From contig NW_022204973.1 in assembly GCF_008831285.2 (NCBI RefSeq), forward strand, positions 1 to 29,801: a stretch of DNA of 29,801 bases. The letters are read 5' to 3'. This DNA is from Nymphaea colorata (Eukaryota > Streptophyta > Magnoliopsida > Nymphaeales > Nymphaeaceae). The notes beneath the pieces are model-generated. The model worked only from the letters and a program-made list of their open reading frames with translations. It ran no database searches and was not told where the DNA came from. Shown piece by piece: positions 19,032 through 29,533 of this stretch. How positions within the stretch are numbered: position 1 is the stretch's first letter; each line of letters begins with the position of its first letter. The position numbers and the translations under genes are program-made.

Positions 19032-19810
19032 TGACTTCTCCCTACCAAACCTACTGCGATGTGGTAGTGTCCCTTGTGCCCCAGAAATCTTCAGATATGA
19101 ATTTGGAATCCCTCTCTCTCGTTTGGCTTATGATGGGGATGGATTGGGCAGAAGGAAAGGAGAACCGTCGGACGGGGTTTGGGGCTGATCTTACCTACCG
19201 CGACGAAGAGTGCCCCCCCCCCCCCAAAGCTTGTTAGTTCAATAGTCTGCCATGAGGTGCGTCGGTGGTGGACCGGAGGTCGACTGTGACAAACCAGCAG
19301 TACGACGATGGTGACAGTGTAGACCAGTAGTGCGACGGAAGCGACGGTGGTCGGTGGATCGGACAGGCACAGCAGCGCAGGCAGCAGATATGTCCCTTTC
19401 AAATGAAAAGGGAAAGACTCAAGTCGAGTTATTTCGACCTAATGGCTATCGGGCCTTAACGGGCCACAACTTCTAACTGGGACCCGGCCCGACGAGTGCA
19501 AATCATTACCGGACCCAAGCCCATTCCAGGTCGGGTACTGGGCACCCGCCGGTGACCCGGCCCGGAGCCCAGGCCTACTTCAATCTAGAAGAATTCGAGT
19601 AAACCCAGGTTCATGGGTCAGTGACTCGAGTCTCATGGGGCAAACTCATATAATTTAAAGTTTTAGATTATCTCCGTAATGTGACAGGCATGACAGCAAC
19701 CTGGACCAGTGATAGCCGACCTTACATAATGTAGAAGAAGGAAATGAAATCGTGCACATGGCTTTGGATCTGAAGCGAAGGAAGGCCAAAGTTGCTGGCA
19801 CAAAAAGGAT
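19032..19810. other. Possible 5' UTR/promoter side of the minus gene, then non-coding
   Basis: Positions 19032-19210 would be the 5' untranslated side of the exon above. A C13 run lies at 19213-19225, and 19430-19600 is GC-rich with repeated GGGCC/CCCGG motifs. From 19663 a minus-strand ORF begins that extends into the 440-bp repeats. No TATA box could be assigned with confidence. Confidence 0.35.
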
Positions 19811-20028
19811 GGTAAAGGAGCTTTATAATGTGAAATTTTTTCCCTATTCACTGGCCATGTTCCAACACCAGAAACAATGCTTTCTTTAATGGCTTTTGTC
19901 ACTCGTGGAAGGTGGTCATGGCTCTTCAATGGCATCCCGTGGCCATCAAAATTCCCAAACAATTGTCGCAGTTGCCATCCAAATGCCAGAAACACTGTTT
20001 CATAACGGCATTCTCCTTCATGTGGCAA
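19663..20028 (-). other. Minus-strand ORF, partly repeated in each 440-bp unit
   Basis: A 121-codon ORF whose first 73 codons (EGECRYETVFLAFGWQL...HYKAP) fall in the repeat. The equivalent frame stays open in the other two units at about 20247-20435 and 20690-20929, with several amino-acid changes. No domain is recognised. It could be a captured gene fragment or a chance ORF copied along with the repeat. Confidence 0.25.
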
Positions 20029-21134
20029 AGAGAACTAGTTCTTCAATGATGGATCATAGCGATATCAATATATCTGATTTGGATCGGATATCCAACTAAA
20101 TTGGTTTGAAAAAATTGGATATGGAAAAAAATTTAATATCCGACTAAATCAGATCGAATTCGGATTTTAGAAATGACATCTGATAAAATTCGGATTCGGA
20201 TTTGGATGTATATAAATATCTGATTGGAGTCGGAAAATGATTTAGATTACGGCAAATGAGCTTTATAATGTGAAATTTTTTTCCTATTCACTGACGATGT
20301 TCCAACACCAGAAACAATGCTTTCTTTAGTGGCTTTTGTCACTCGTGGAAGGTGGTCATGGCTCTTCAATGGCATCCCGTGGCCATCAAAATTCCCAAAC
20401 AACTGTCGCAGTTGCCATCCAAATGCCAAAAACACTGTTTCCTAATGGCATTCTCCTTTCTGTGGCAAAGAGAACTAGTTCTTCAATGATGGATCATAGC
20501 GATATCAATATATCTGATTTGGATCGGATATCCAACTAAATTGGTTCGAAAAAATTGGATATGGAAAAAAATTTAATATCCGACTAAGAAATCAGATCGA
20601 ATTCGGATTTTAGAAATGACATCTGATAAAATTCGGATTCAGATTTGGATGTATATAAATATCTGATTGGAGTCGGAAAATGATTTAGATTATGGCGAAG
20701 GAGCTTTATAATGTGAAATTTTTTTCCTATTCACTGGCGATGTTCCAACACCAGAAACAATGCTTTCTTTAATGGCTTTTGTCACTCTTGGAAGGTGGTT
20801 GTGGCTCTTCAACCACATCCAGTGGCTGTTAAAATTCCCAAACAACTGTTGCAGTTGCCATCCAAATGCCAAAAACACTGTTTCCCAGTGGCATTCTCCT
20901 TCTTGTGGCAAAGAGAAATAGTTCTTCAATGGTGGATCATAGCGATATCAATATATCTGTTTTGGATCGGATATCCAACTAAATTGGTTCGAAAAAATTG
21001 GATATGAAAAAAAATTCATATCCGACTAAGAAATCAGATCGAATTTGGATTTAAGAAATGACTTCTGATAAAATTCGGATTCGGATTTGGATGTACATAA
21101 ATATCTGATTGGATTCGGAAAATGATTTAGGTTA
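19811..21134. repeat. Three tandem copies of a 440-bp unit
   Basis: Units start at 19811, 20251 and 20694 (440, 443 and 441 bp). The first half of each, from GAGCTTTATAATGTGAAATT, is non-MITE sequence. The second half, from GGATCATAGCGATATC, matches one half of the MITE seen complete at 20934-21390. The triplication therefore happened after the MITE inserted. The first two units are closest to each other; the third differs by more substitutions. Confidence 0.93.
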
Positions 21135-21390
21135 GATTTAATTTGACATAAATATTCTATATTTAGTGCTCTTACATTTTGAAAATTGGCAAAATTCACT
21201 TCAAAATTTGGATTCAGATAATACTATAAAAGTTGGATTCAGATTGTGAAATCGAATTTCGGATTCAGATTCGGATATGACTTTTCTTCATTTGTATTCA
21301 AATCTAATTCCGAATTTGAATCAGAATATGTTAATATCCGAAAAAGTAGATATGATTAAGGGTATATCTGATCCAATCCGTCAGCATCCC
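20934..21390. mobile_element. MITE copy 1 (GGGATG family), about 455 bp
   Basis: Rich in GGATATCC, GATTCGGATTCGGAT and their complements. In reverse complement it aligns with the MITE at 22795-23179 over most of its length. The right end, CCGTCAGCATCCC, is the complement of a GGGATG terminus. The left end is near GGATCATAGCG at 20934. No target duplication could be identified, perhaps because the left side was involved in the 440-bp triplication. Confidence 0.6.
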
Positions 21391-21994
21391 ATCGCAGCAT
21401 TGCTTCAATTCTATTCAAAACCATATTTCTTGTACTCGATCATCAATGGTTTGGATTCACATTGGATTCAATTCTTTTGTATTTGAGCTATCAGGATTGT
21501 GTCTATTTTGATTCGGGCTTGGGCTTTATCTTTTATAGCTGAATTTCGACAGCATGAGATCCCAAATTTAAACATAACTGGGTTGGATCTTTAGTAGATC
21601 GAATTTGGCTACGAAGGGATCATTTTTTAACTAGATCCAGTTAAATGGATTCAAAATCAGGTTGATATTCAGATATATCCAACCTAATTAAGTCCTTGCG
21701 CATGAATTATCGTCACTAGAAAGTAACTCTCTCTCTCTATATATATGTGAAAATTTTTCTCCTTCCATTCGTTTTTTTTTTTTCAGTTTCATGTCGATCG
21801 AGAGAGAGAGAGACAGTTAGACAGAGGGAGAGAGAGAAAATGGGAGGAGAAAATTTTTGACAGAGAGAGAGAGGGAGGGAGGTAGAAGGCACGCTACAAG
21901 GAATGTTAGTGATGCTACTTTCCCTTAGTGCTGAAATATAATATAGGGAGATCTCTCTCTTTTTTGCTATCTCAACTCCTTTTTTCGACTGACA
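21391..21994. other. Non-coding stretch with GA and CT microsatellites
   Basis: It contains CT and TA runs (21726-21746), a T13-14 run near 21771 and a (GA)n-rich patch at 21798-21885. No gene is recognised. Confidence 0.5.
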
Positions 21995-22074
21995 GATAGA
22001 AAGTAGTGACCACAGGCAATGACTTACTAGTAGGGCTGCATACGAGCCGACCTTGAATTGGGCCAGCACGATGT
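21995..22074. repeat. Left arm of an 80-bp inverted repeat
   Basis: It starts GATAGAAAGTAGTGACC and includes TAGGGCTGCATACGAGCC. Its reverse complement lies at 23701-23782, about 1.6 kb away. The arm extends 36 bp outside the MITE at 22031-22399. Confidence 0.75.
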
Positions 22075-22399
22075 GGCTCCACTTAAAAAAGTCAAGCTTG
22101 AGGTTGAACTCGACTCATTGAGCTTTGTTTGTGTTAAGCATGACTTGTTTCTTTTAATTTGTTTAACTCAATTAACTCGTTTAATTACTATTCGTTTAAC
22201 TATTTTTTCATTATAATTCAACATTTATTATGTAGTCGAGCTGAGTCATGCTTTTACAATTCAAACTGGACTCATTAACATTTCAAGCATACATTTGAAC
22301 TCGAGCTTGAGTCATTTATAAACAAGCCGAGTTGAAGTCGCGTTTTGATGAGAGAGTTCAAGATGAGCTCAAGCTGGCTTTACTTATTGTTCAGCCCTA
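22031..22399. mobile_element. Probable hAT-type MITE, 369 bp
   Basis: Termini are TAGGGCTG at 22031 and CAGCCCTA at 22399, an exact 8-bp inverted repeat, with subterminal GAGCTTG/CAAGCTC-type motifs on both sides. The flanks CTTACTAG (22023-22030) and CTTGCTAT (22400-22407) match at 6 of 8 positions, compatible with an old 8-bp target duplication. There is no coding capacity. Confidence 0.6.
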
Positions 22400-22786
22400 C
22401 TTGCTATGAATAAAAAACGTCTAGTGACCGACAGCTGCCCCTTTTTTGCGGGTTTATATCACATCTGCGCCCTTTGCTTGTTAACCTGTCTGCTCTTCTC
22501 TCTCTTTTCTCTTTTTGTGCGTTTAAGTGAATATTACATTGCTTGTTCATTGGGTTGCTTTCAAACTTTCCATTTTTTTTTCTTGTGGGGAAAAGGAGTA
22601 TCATTTAAGTGGCGGGACATATAAAAGAATTTGCACTGAAAGATGGATGATGTAAGTGAAACCACCATTGCCACAAAGGAAAACTTGAACCAATTTCTAA
22701 CATGGCTATTATCACAATGTGTGCTTAGAAAAAAAATATTTTAAACAATATTTGAACATCCTAATATGTTAGTAAGCGTTAAACTA
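22400..22786. other. Non-coding stretch, no gene seen
   Basis: A 72-codon plus-strand ORF, Cys/Phe/Leu-rich, lies at 22406-22624 but shows no domain and probably arises from a pyrimidine-rich patch. Confidence 0.4.
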
Positions 22787-22794
22787 ATATGAAT

Positions 22795-23179
22795 AAAGAT
22801 GTCAACGAATCAGATTCGAATTGGATATACTCTTTACTTATCCATTTATTCAGATATCCAAATATTCAGATTCAAATACAAACAAGGAAAAGTCATGTCC
22901 GAATCCAAATCCAAAATCCAATTTCACTATCCATATCCCATTTTAAAATTCATATCTGAATTTGAATCCTAGTCCAAATTCTGAACCGAATTTAGCCGAT
23001 TTTCAATATGTAAAATCTTTGGATATAGGATATTTGTTGAACTTAATCGATATCCGAACCCATCGGATGTCATTTCTTAAATCTGAATCCGATCCGATTA
23101 CTTAATCAGACATTATCTTTTTTTTTGGAAATGGTTCGGTAGGATATCTAATCCGAATTGAACATAATCGCATCCCTAA
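22795..23179. mobile_element. MITE copy 2 (GGGATG family), 385 bp with target duplication
   Basis: The left end AAAGATGTCAACGAATCAGA and the right end CGCATCCCTAA are imperfect inverted repeats that extend about 35 bp inward (GATTCGAATTGGATAT against CTAATCCGAATTGAAC). ATATGAAT flanks it at 22787-22794 and 23180-23187, an exact 8-bp direct repeat, or 9 bp if the preceding A is counted. An 8-bp duplication suggests a hAT origin; 9 bp would suggest Mutator. There is no ORF of note. Confidence 0.8.
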
Positions 23180-23187
23180 ATATGAAT

Positions 23188-23612
23188 CATGTTTCAATTC
23201 CAGTTATTTTTGTAAAAACATTATTTCGTCTTTTGTCAAAGTTTTCATGATAATGTTATAAGCACCATTCGAAAAAACATTGTTTGGTTAAAGTCAAAAA
23301 ATGATTAATGACATTTTAGTAATACATGTACGATATAAGAAACAATTAGGAGAGTCATAAATGTATCTGAAACTGTTTAACCCAATGTTATCACGATTGC
23401 TTTTCGAACCAAATCAGCCGAGCCACCTATTATGGAGTACTGAATGGGTCGATTTAGTGTTTCAGCCAAATTAGTAAAAAATATTAAAGAATTATTTTTG
23501 AGAAAGCAATGTAAGAACTCGATCGTTTAAACTTGATTTTGTTAGACTACGTAATGAATGTTGGATTATAATGAGAGAATGCTGAACAAGTACTAACTAA
23601 ACAAGTTAAAAA
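23188..23612. other. Non-coding AT-rich stretch
   Basis: No ORF, repeat or terminus recognised. Confidence 0.4.
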
Positions 23613-23679
23613 AAACAGGACATTTAGCATAAGCAAAATAAACAGGACATTTAGCATAAGCAAAATAAACAGGACATTT
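23613..23679. repeat. 27-bp tandem repeat, 2.5 copies
   Basis: AAACAGGACATTTAGCATAA plus GCAAAAT repeats at 23613 and 23640, with a partial third copy from 23667. The copies are identical, so the expansion is recent. Confidence 0.97.
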
Positions 23680-23700
23680 TCTGACTCGAGTCAATCTCAG

Positions 23701-23782
23701 GCCGGCCCAACTCGAACTCGACGCGACTCGTGTGCAACCCTATTTACTAACAAGTTATTGGCTGCCGTCACTACTTTCTATC
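23701..23782. repeat. Right arm of the inverted repeat, with a partial MITE end
   Basis: The reverse complement of this segment matches 21995-22074 at roughly 70 percent by eye. It contains CGTGTGCAACCCTA, the complement of a TAGGGTTGCACACG terminus, relating it to the MITE family at 22031. Confidence 0.7.
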
Positions 23783-23988
23783 TCGGCCACTCTTGGCCGT
23801 CTCTAAGAACAATTGTTGGAACCTGAATCTCCACAGTTGATTTAACGTGACTACAAGTTCAAGTGCTACCTAGAATGGACGATCCCCATTGAATTATACG
23901 AGTCTGATCTTTCACCTAAACCCATAGATCAGGACCTAAATCGCCATTAATTTAGTGCTTCAACTTAAATGAAGAAAATATCAAGATC

Positions 23989-24016
23989 TAGGGATGTTAA
24001 TGGATCAGATTTTGAC
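23989..24016. mobile_element. Terminal fragment of the GGGATG MITE family
   Basis: TAGGGATGTTAATGGATCAG is close to the terminal repeat of the MITE at 22795. No partner end was found within the following few hundred bases. Confidence 0.35.
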
Positions 24017-24699
24017 AATAATTTGTGTATAGTTTCCAATTTTTTTCGGTTCTTAATAAAAGATGGGAGCCTACTGCTGGTCAGTTTTCATCAGAAATTG
24101 GACATTAGAAACGATACATATGGCTCAAATTCAATTTGTTGGCATCCAAAGGCTTAGATCACCCCCAAAAAGAAGACACATTATTGACATGCCAAAAAAA
24201 GTCAATTAAAAATGTCAAAACCACCATTAATATTTTTATTGATGGACTCACATCCAGCAGTGTAGATTGTGCCGCTGAATCTTTCATTGACGGGTCCACT
24301 AGAGCATTAGTATATGTCAACTTATACTAATGGGTGTTGCAGTTAGTGTATTGAATGGGGTCTAACGACACTTGCTTACATCTGTCAGTAAGTTGTGCAC
24401 TTATACTGACAATTGTGGACATCATGTATTGCTGAGAATTTACTGACACACACCCAGAGCCATCACTAAAGTATGCCAGATATACTAATGACTGGCTACA
24501 GTCAATGCACTTTTTACTAACGGAAATACCCATCAGGAAAAATTATATTTCATATTGACAATTACTTCCTGTCAGTAATAGATATTTTATGGATGCTAAA
24601 TTACATTTGTACTGATGTGAGATACCTGTCAATAAAAAGTTATAATATGTTTTATATTATACTATATTATGTGCGACCTGAAAAATAGGAATACAAAAA

Positions 24700-25905
24700 A
24701 GCCTTGCCCGATATCAATAACTGAACAAAGATGCAATCAATGTATTATACAGAACTTATTACTGATTAACATACAAATGACTGGATATTATCTTTAATAA
24801 CAAGTACATATGTATAAATAAGTCTAACAAAGTTTTTGATACATGTACTCCATCTTAGATATTCCAATGGTATTTATACTGATATTCAAAGCATGAAACC
24901 AAGTCCAATACTGTAGACTTCAAATTTCCTCTGTACGTATCAATGGCTGAAATCAGGAGGTGTCGGCAAACCTGCATATAAGAAGTAAAATATGTTACAA
25001 AAAATGGTACGCATAATTTTAATATAAAATATATCTCCTTTCCTGTCTTTTATGTCCAAACAAGCTTTTATAATAACCTTTTTACTTTTCTTCTCCTTTT
25101 CTTTCCTTTCCATACCAATTTTCTTTCAATTCATTCCCTTTCTTTTTCCTTTCATCCACTAAACATTTCCTTAAGTTTTCCTCCATCCAAACATGGCTAA
25201 AAAGAGAAGCCGAAGAACCCACTGGGTGGCACACCCTGAGACCTTAACCATTCTATTCATCCAGCTATCTTATGCTTTGTTTGGACCTTCCCTTCTATCC
25301 CCATATTTAGCAGTCATGGTTATAGGCAAATGATCTAGTCATTAAATCTAGGAAACAACAAAACATTTTAACTGAGCCTTCGATGCTACCTATCGCAGGC
25401 CTTGCGAATCTGGTTATATGTGCCATACTGGTGCATGAATTTTTGTGCGTCAGTATGGTTAATGGCTGAAATACCCTTAATTTACAAATAAAAAGAAAAC
25501 AGTTGAAAAGGCAAAATTGAAAAATAGAAAAAATTAAAAAGATTATAGAAGACATTTTTATAATAAATTACCAAAATGTCCTTCCCTGCTTTCTTCAAGC
25601 CTTGTTGCTAGAGTTGGGCACTCGGCTGGCATAGCCAGTTCACTCTTGGCTGCTAGAGCTGCTGAGTTAACTTCTTCCTGAGGCAGATGGACATGCTACA
25701 ATAAGTGGATGCAGGCAAGGTTTGAGAAGGGCATAGGCCCATATTGATGTCTGGACCATGAGATAGCCTCTTTGAAAATGCCTGTCAAGTGTGGCAGGTA
25801 GCAGCCGGTTCAAGGGTAGAGAGATAGATGCAGGTCAAGCCAGAACGACATCAACCCACTCCCCTTAAAATGGGCCTTCTTCTCAAGGCCCAACGAGTGG
25901 GTGAC
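24700..25905. other. Interior of the CACTA-like element, no gene recognised
   Basis: It begins AT-rich, then has a pyrimidine-rich patch at 25020-25190 and GC-richer sequence from about 25600. An 82-codon minus ORF at 25307-25555 shows no domain. Confidence 0.35.
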
Positions 25906-26133
25906 CTAATGGTGCACGTCTTCTCGCATAATCCATGGTTGAAGGCCTGCCAATATCATGAGGTTGCCGAATGACATCTTCATGCGAGTCAGCAAGTAGT
26001 GATTGCTTTGACTAGATGTAGGCATGAAGACACATGAAGGATGCTCAGGCAGGGCTTTGACCAGTACTTCAATCTCGTATGCTTGTTGGTGGTGGTGGTT
26101 GAAGTTGCCAACATGTAAGGCCATGTGGACCAT
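25906..26133 (-). pseudogene. Possible gene or element coding remnant, upstream of the MITE
   Basis: A 75-codon minus-strand ORF (MVHMALHVGNFNHHHQQAY...) with varied composition ends near the MITE's target duplication. Removing the 26139-26331 insertion would bring it next to the minus-strand ORFs at 26340-26669. I recognise no domain in either part. It may be a remnant of a transposon or captured gene, or chance. Confidence 0.22.
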
Positions 26134-26138
26134 AGGTG

Positions 26139-26331
26139 CAGGGGCAGAGTCAGAAATTTTTCATGAGGAGAGCCGAATTAAAGTTTCTAAAATTTGACAG
26201 GGGCCGAAATGTCATTTTTCAAAAATTTTATACATGACAAGTGAAATTTTCTAAAATTTACATCTAAAATTTTATATATTTTTTTAGTGCAGTCTAGGGC
26301 CCCTGTGGGCCCTCCCTTGGCTTTGCCCCTG
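26139..26331. mobile_element. hAT-type MITE, 193 bp, with exact 8-bp target duplication
   Basis: It starts CAGGGGCAGAGTCAG and ends TTGGCTTTGCCCCTG, giving a terminal inverted repeat of about 15 bp with three mismatches. CATAGGTG flanks it exactly at 26131-26138 and 26332-26339. The CAGGGGC terminus and 8-bp duplication are diagnostic of hAT-type elements. The interior is AT-rich and non-coding. Confidence 0.92.
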
Positions 26332-26339
26332 CATAGGTG

Positions 26340-26669
26340 AGAGCAGACTGCTGAGCTTGTCATTTGCCTATAAAGGATCCTCTCATAGCCAAGAGATGAT
26401 GACTGTGTCCATAGATCACTTTGCAAGTGTTCTTTTTTAAACTTCGGCCATGGTGGATTATGGAAAGGGTCTCCATGATTGTCACAGCAAGCCAGGGCTG
26501 AGGTTTCACCGGCGGCATGTCTACAGCTGTACAGGTTAAGGTCACAGTTAGGCCAAGGTGCGGGCCACTGAGAGATGCTTGTCGCGAAGGACTGTTTTGG
26601 CATGGATCTGGCAAGCAGCCAATGGAAGCAACACAATTTGAGTTGTTTCCACAGCTGCCGCAAACACAT
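26340..26669 (-). pseudogene. Possible coding remnant, downstream part
   Basis: Two overlapping minus-strand frames are open here (one from 26669, one from 26614) with varied composition, including segments such as PPWPKFKKEHLQSDLWTQSS. The longer frame runs into the MITE. No catalytic or zinc-binding motif is visible and no family is assigned. Confidence 0.22.
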
Positions 26670-27127
26670 AGTAGTGCACTCTTGGAATGGCTTAATTGTC
26701 GGTCTGTGTAGGCTTCCTTCGCTTGAGTTGGCCTAGGATGTTAGCCAACGTGAAATTTTAGAAGAATGTTTGTTGACCTTATTACCTTCAATCTGACATA
26801 TTAATTACATAAAATGTCTACAAAACCCTCAATTTTACCCTAACTTTTTGTCATTGCCAGATTCCAGAGCATTGTGGCTGGATTTTGGTGTCAAATTTGG
26901 ACCACATGTAATTCAAGTACACATATACTTATTCATAGAATATTATTTTGATTAGTTGTCATTTGAATGTTTTTTGGATGTTTGAATGTTTTTTTTAGCC
27001 GCCCATAAGTGTTTTTGCCGAATTGTTTAAATGAGTGAAAAGTTATATTTTTCTGATGTACTGTCTCGCTGCTGGAAGAGTTTTTACCGAAGGTCACTAA
27101 CATGTTGAAAATAATATATTATTATCG
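26670..27127. other. AT-rich non-coding stretch
   Basis: A short direct repeat TTGAATGTTTTTT occurs twice near 26964-26997. Nothing else is recognised. Confidence 0.4.
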
Positions 27128-27475
27128 ATGCGAGAGGACGTCATTAATAGTCAATGTTTACCTATGTTTAGGTCACACCGGTGATACCTTACACTGATGC
27201 TTTGTCCATGGTATCGATGATGATTTTTACCGACATTCCCTTTATCAACCAAAGAACAAAATGTCTGTCAATCCATTACTGACATGCATTCTATTTTCAC
27301 CCACATTTTGTGGCCATCAGTAATGCTTAGGTTTTCTGTAGTGATAGTTGAACTCTTGCCCAAGGAGTCCCCAGCTCAAGGCAGTCCCCTGCCCAAGGGG
27401 ATCCCCACTTAAAACATGCCATGCCCAAGGCATCATTTTCTTTGTGTCCTCTCCTGTTCTGCCCTGTTCTAGGAG
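27128..27475. repeat. Second copy of the 7185-7545 repeat
   Basis: Same orientation and clearly similar throughout, including TGATACCTTACACTGATGCT, CTGACATGCATTCTATTTTC and CAGTCCCCTGCCCAAGG. It spans the CACTAC-like end at 27343 and a further 130 bp of C-rich repeat. The shared sequence ends near TTCTGCCCTGT. Confidence 0.88.
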
Positions 27476-27959
27476 CAATGCCAGGTCAACCACTATCATT
27501 TCAAATGTCTAGTCGCTTGACACTACATACCAAACCCTAAGCAGCACGATTTAAAAGCTGTCCGTTGGGTCACCATGATAAAAATATACTTATTTAAGCA
27601 TACGTGCATCACGATTCTCACAACTAATCCAAACTAATTTTCTATTTTTGCAAATTAGCAAATAGTGTATTCAAGCTGAGTTTATTTCATAAACAAAAAT
27701 CTAATTTCCAAAGAGTCCTTCTACCTGTGCAAAATTGGAAAGAGAAGACCACTAAGGCTTGGAAGAAATTGTTGTTCATTTGTCTATGTTTTTGAATGTT
27801 TTATTGATGTATGCAAAGAAAAAAAGACAGTGAAGCCTGAATGGATTCCTTACTCCTTGGATGAGCAAGGAATCTACTTATATCATCAAATCGATTCCAC
27901 CAAGAATCGATTCACTTTATGAGTGTGGTCTATATTGTAAATGGAATATATCAATTGCA
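27476..27959. other. Non-coding stretch with a hairpin
   Basis: GATTCCTT (27844-27851) and AAGGAATC (27867-27874) form a perfect 8-bp stem with a 15-base loop. The palindrome AATCGATT occurs twice shortly after, near 27889 and 27905. No gene is recognised. Confidence 0.5.
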
Positions 27960-29395
27960 ATGAGCCCGTCTTAACCATTCATTTCTGAAAATTTCAGAAA
28001 TCCTTGTGATTTTGAAAATCAGCAATTAATAAAAATATCTAATCTTGTTGCGTTTCAAAAAGAAATCCTTAGACTTTTATCAAGATCAAAACCACAAAAG
28101 AAATTCAATATTTTACAAAACTCATTTGGGAATACATATTTCCAAAAATCCAATCATCTCCAAAAATCATGCCATTTTCCACAATCAAAATATATCAAGC
28201 TATTTCCAAAATCAAAATTCAAGAATCAATTTTTCAAAACGTTTCATCCTAAAGGAAATTGCAAAAGTGATATCGCTACCCAGAGAGAAAATTTGTCAAA
28301 GCTCAAACCCTCCAAATTTTCAAACAAATTAATGAATTCCTTTTGCCTACGATCTGTAAAAAATGAGTTGAAATCACCCTATCAAATGAATTTTTGAAAT
28401 CCTATTTCCAAAACAAAAATTTTAAAACCTAAGCTTATGTCCTCCTTCACATCAAGGACGGGCTCGGGGAACGTCTTATATTTCTACCTCCAAGATGGAT
28501 CTATGTCTATGTTTGATCAAATTTAATTATGCATGAAGAGAAATAGAGCGAAGCATGAATATACATACAGTTTATTTCATGCATACATGCACTCACTTCA
28601 TGAATGCACCCCACTCATATTCACTAAAATCTAAGTGAATCAAGTTAGAGTTGCTTCCATGATTAAGTTATATTGTGACAAGAACTTGAGCACCTCGTTT
28701 ATTTTGACAGAGAAGCACAAATTTTCAACATGATTATGAAATCCGAACTTTCAAATCAATTTTCAAACGATTCCAATGGATTTTTCACAAAATCAAACAG
28801 ACTTCAAATCCAAAAATTACTCAAGCAAAATTTCATAACCTTGACAAATTCAAAAAAAAAAATCAAATTTTTTCCAATCAAGAAAATTATCATAAACCCA
28901 AATTTTCTATATCAAAGATTCGATTCTTGAAAATTTCAACTAGCCTTCAACTATCCAATTCATTTTTCCAAATTCAATTTGGCTTCAAGACTGAATTCTG
29001 GTTCCAAGGCTTCCAAGAGTTTTCAAGTCAAACTTCAAATCCCAAAATCCAAACTATCTTTGAAATTTTAATGTTTATCCCAACTTTCAATTTTCATTCC
29101 AGGATCCCAGTTTCAAAAAGAAAGCTTTAATTACCTAATCACAAATTCAATTCAAAATCCAATATTTTGATTCTCAGTTTCCAATTCCAATTTTTGGGAG
29201 CAAATCAAAGTTCAATTGATAAAATCCATGATTAATTCAAAATTCCGCACCAAGAATGATCTCCTGATCTTCAAAATTTTGAAATACAGAAATATTCTGA
29301 ATCAAATCCAACTCTTTGTTTAAAATGAACTTTAAAATCTGAACCCAATCCCCATACTTGCATGTAGAAAAAATAACTTCTCAAGCTTGAGAAAC
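27960..29395 (+). mobile_element. AT-rich body of a probable third, diverged LTR
   Basis: The stretch is strongly biased to CAAAATC, TTTTCAA and TTCCAA words and has no domain-bearing ORF. Composition and a few landmarks (TGCATACATGCACTCACTTC near 28580) resemble the minus strand of the 4293-7184 LTR. The left end cannot be placed. Confidence 0.35.
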
Positions 29396-29533
29396 TCTAA
29401 CCTTGGATCGATTACCCTTGTTAATGCTGGCAGAGATGGGTCCCTTTCACTTAAAATCTATTTGAATCAAAACATGATTTTTCCTGCTTCGTGGCAACTT
29501 CCCAGCCACACTGAGGGAAGTGGGGTGCAAACA
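29396..29533 (+). mobile_element. LTR 3' end, diverged member of the same family
   Basis: It shares the ordered landmarks GATTACCC, GGGTCCCTTTC, a TTTTTCCTGC segment and a final GGGTGCAAACA (29533) with the LTR ends at 4293 and 18711. The GCAAACA terminus is identical in all three. The middle has diverged, and a CTTCCCAGCCACACTG segment is unlike the others. No primer-binding site follows. Confidence 0.6.

Larger units (their letters stand above)
24297..27343. mobile_element. Probable degenerate CACTA-type element
   Basis: The right end reads, in reverse complement, CACTACAGAAAACCTAAGCA at 27343. The left boundary is tentative, at CACTAGAGCATTAG (24297). Both flanks are rich in TACTGACA, TGTCAGTA and similar short motifs (24370-24640 and 27130-27320), resembling CACTA subterminal repeats. 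No matching 3-bp target duplication was found and no transposase was recognised, so it would be non-autonomous. A hAT-type MITE lies inside it. Confidence 0.42.

Noticed and set aside
18761-19237. 158-codon acidic plus-strand ORF
   Set aside because: Its Glu, Ala and Asp runs are the complement of the CTC/CCT-type codons in the minus-strand exon. It ends in a C13 homopolymer and shows no domain.
23761-23775. CACTACTTTC as a left terminus for the CACTA-like element
   Set aside because: It lies within the inverted-repeat arm matching 21995-22074 and lacks nearby ACTGACA motifs.
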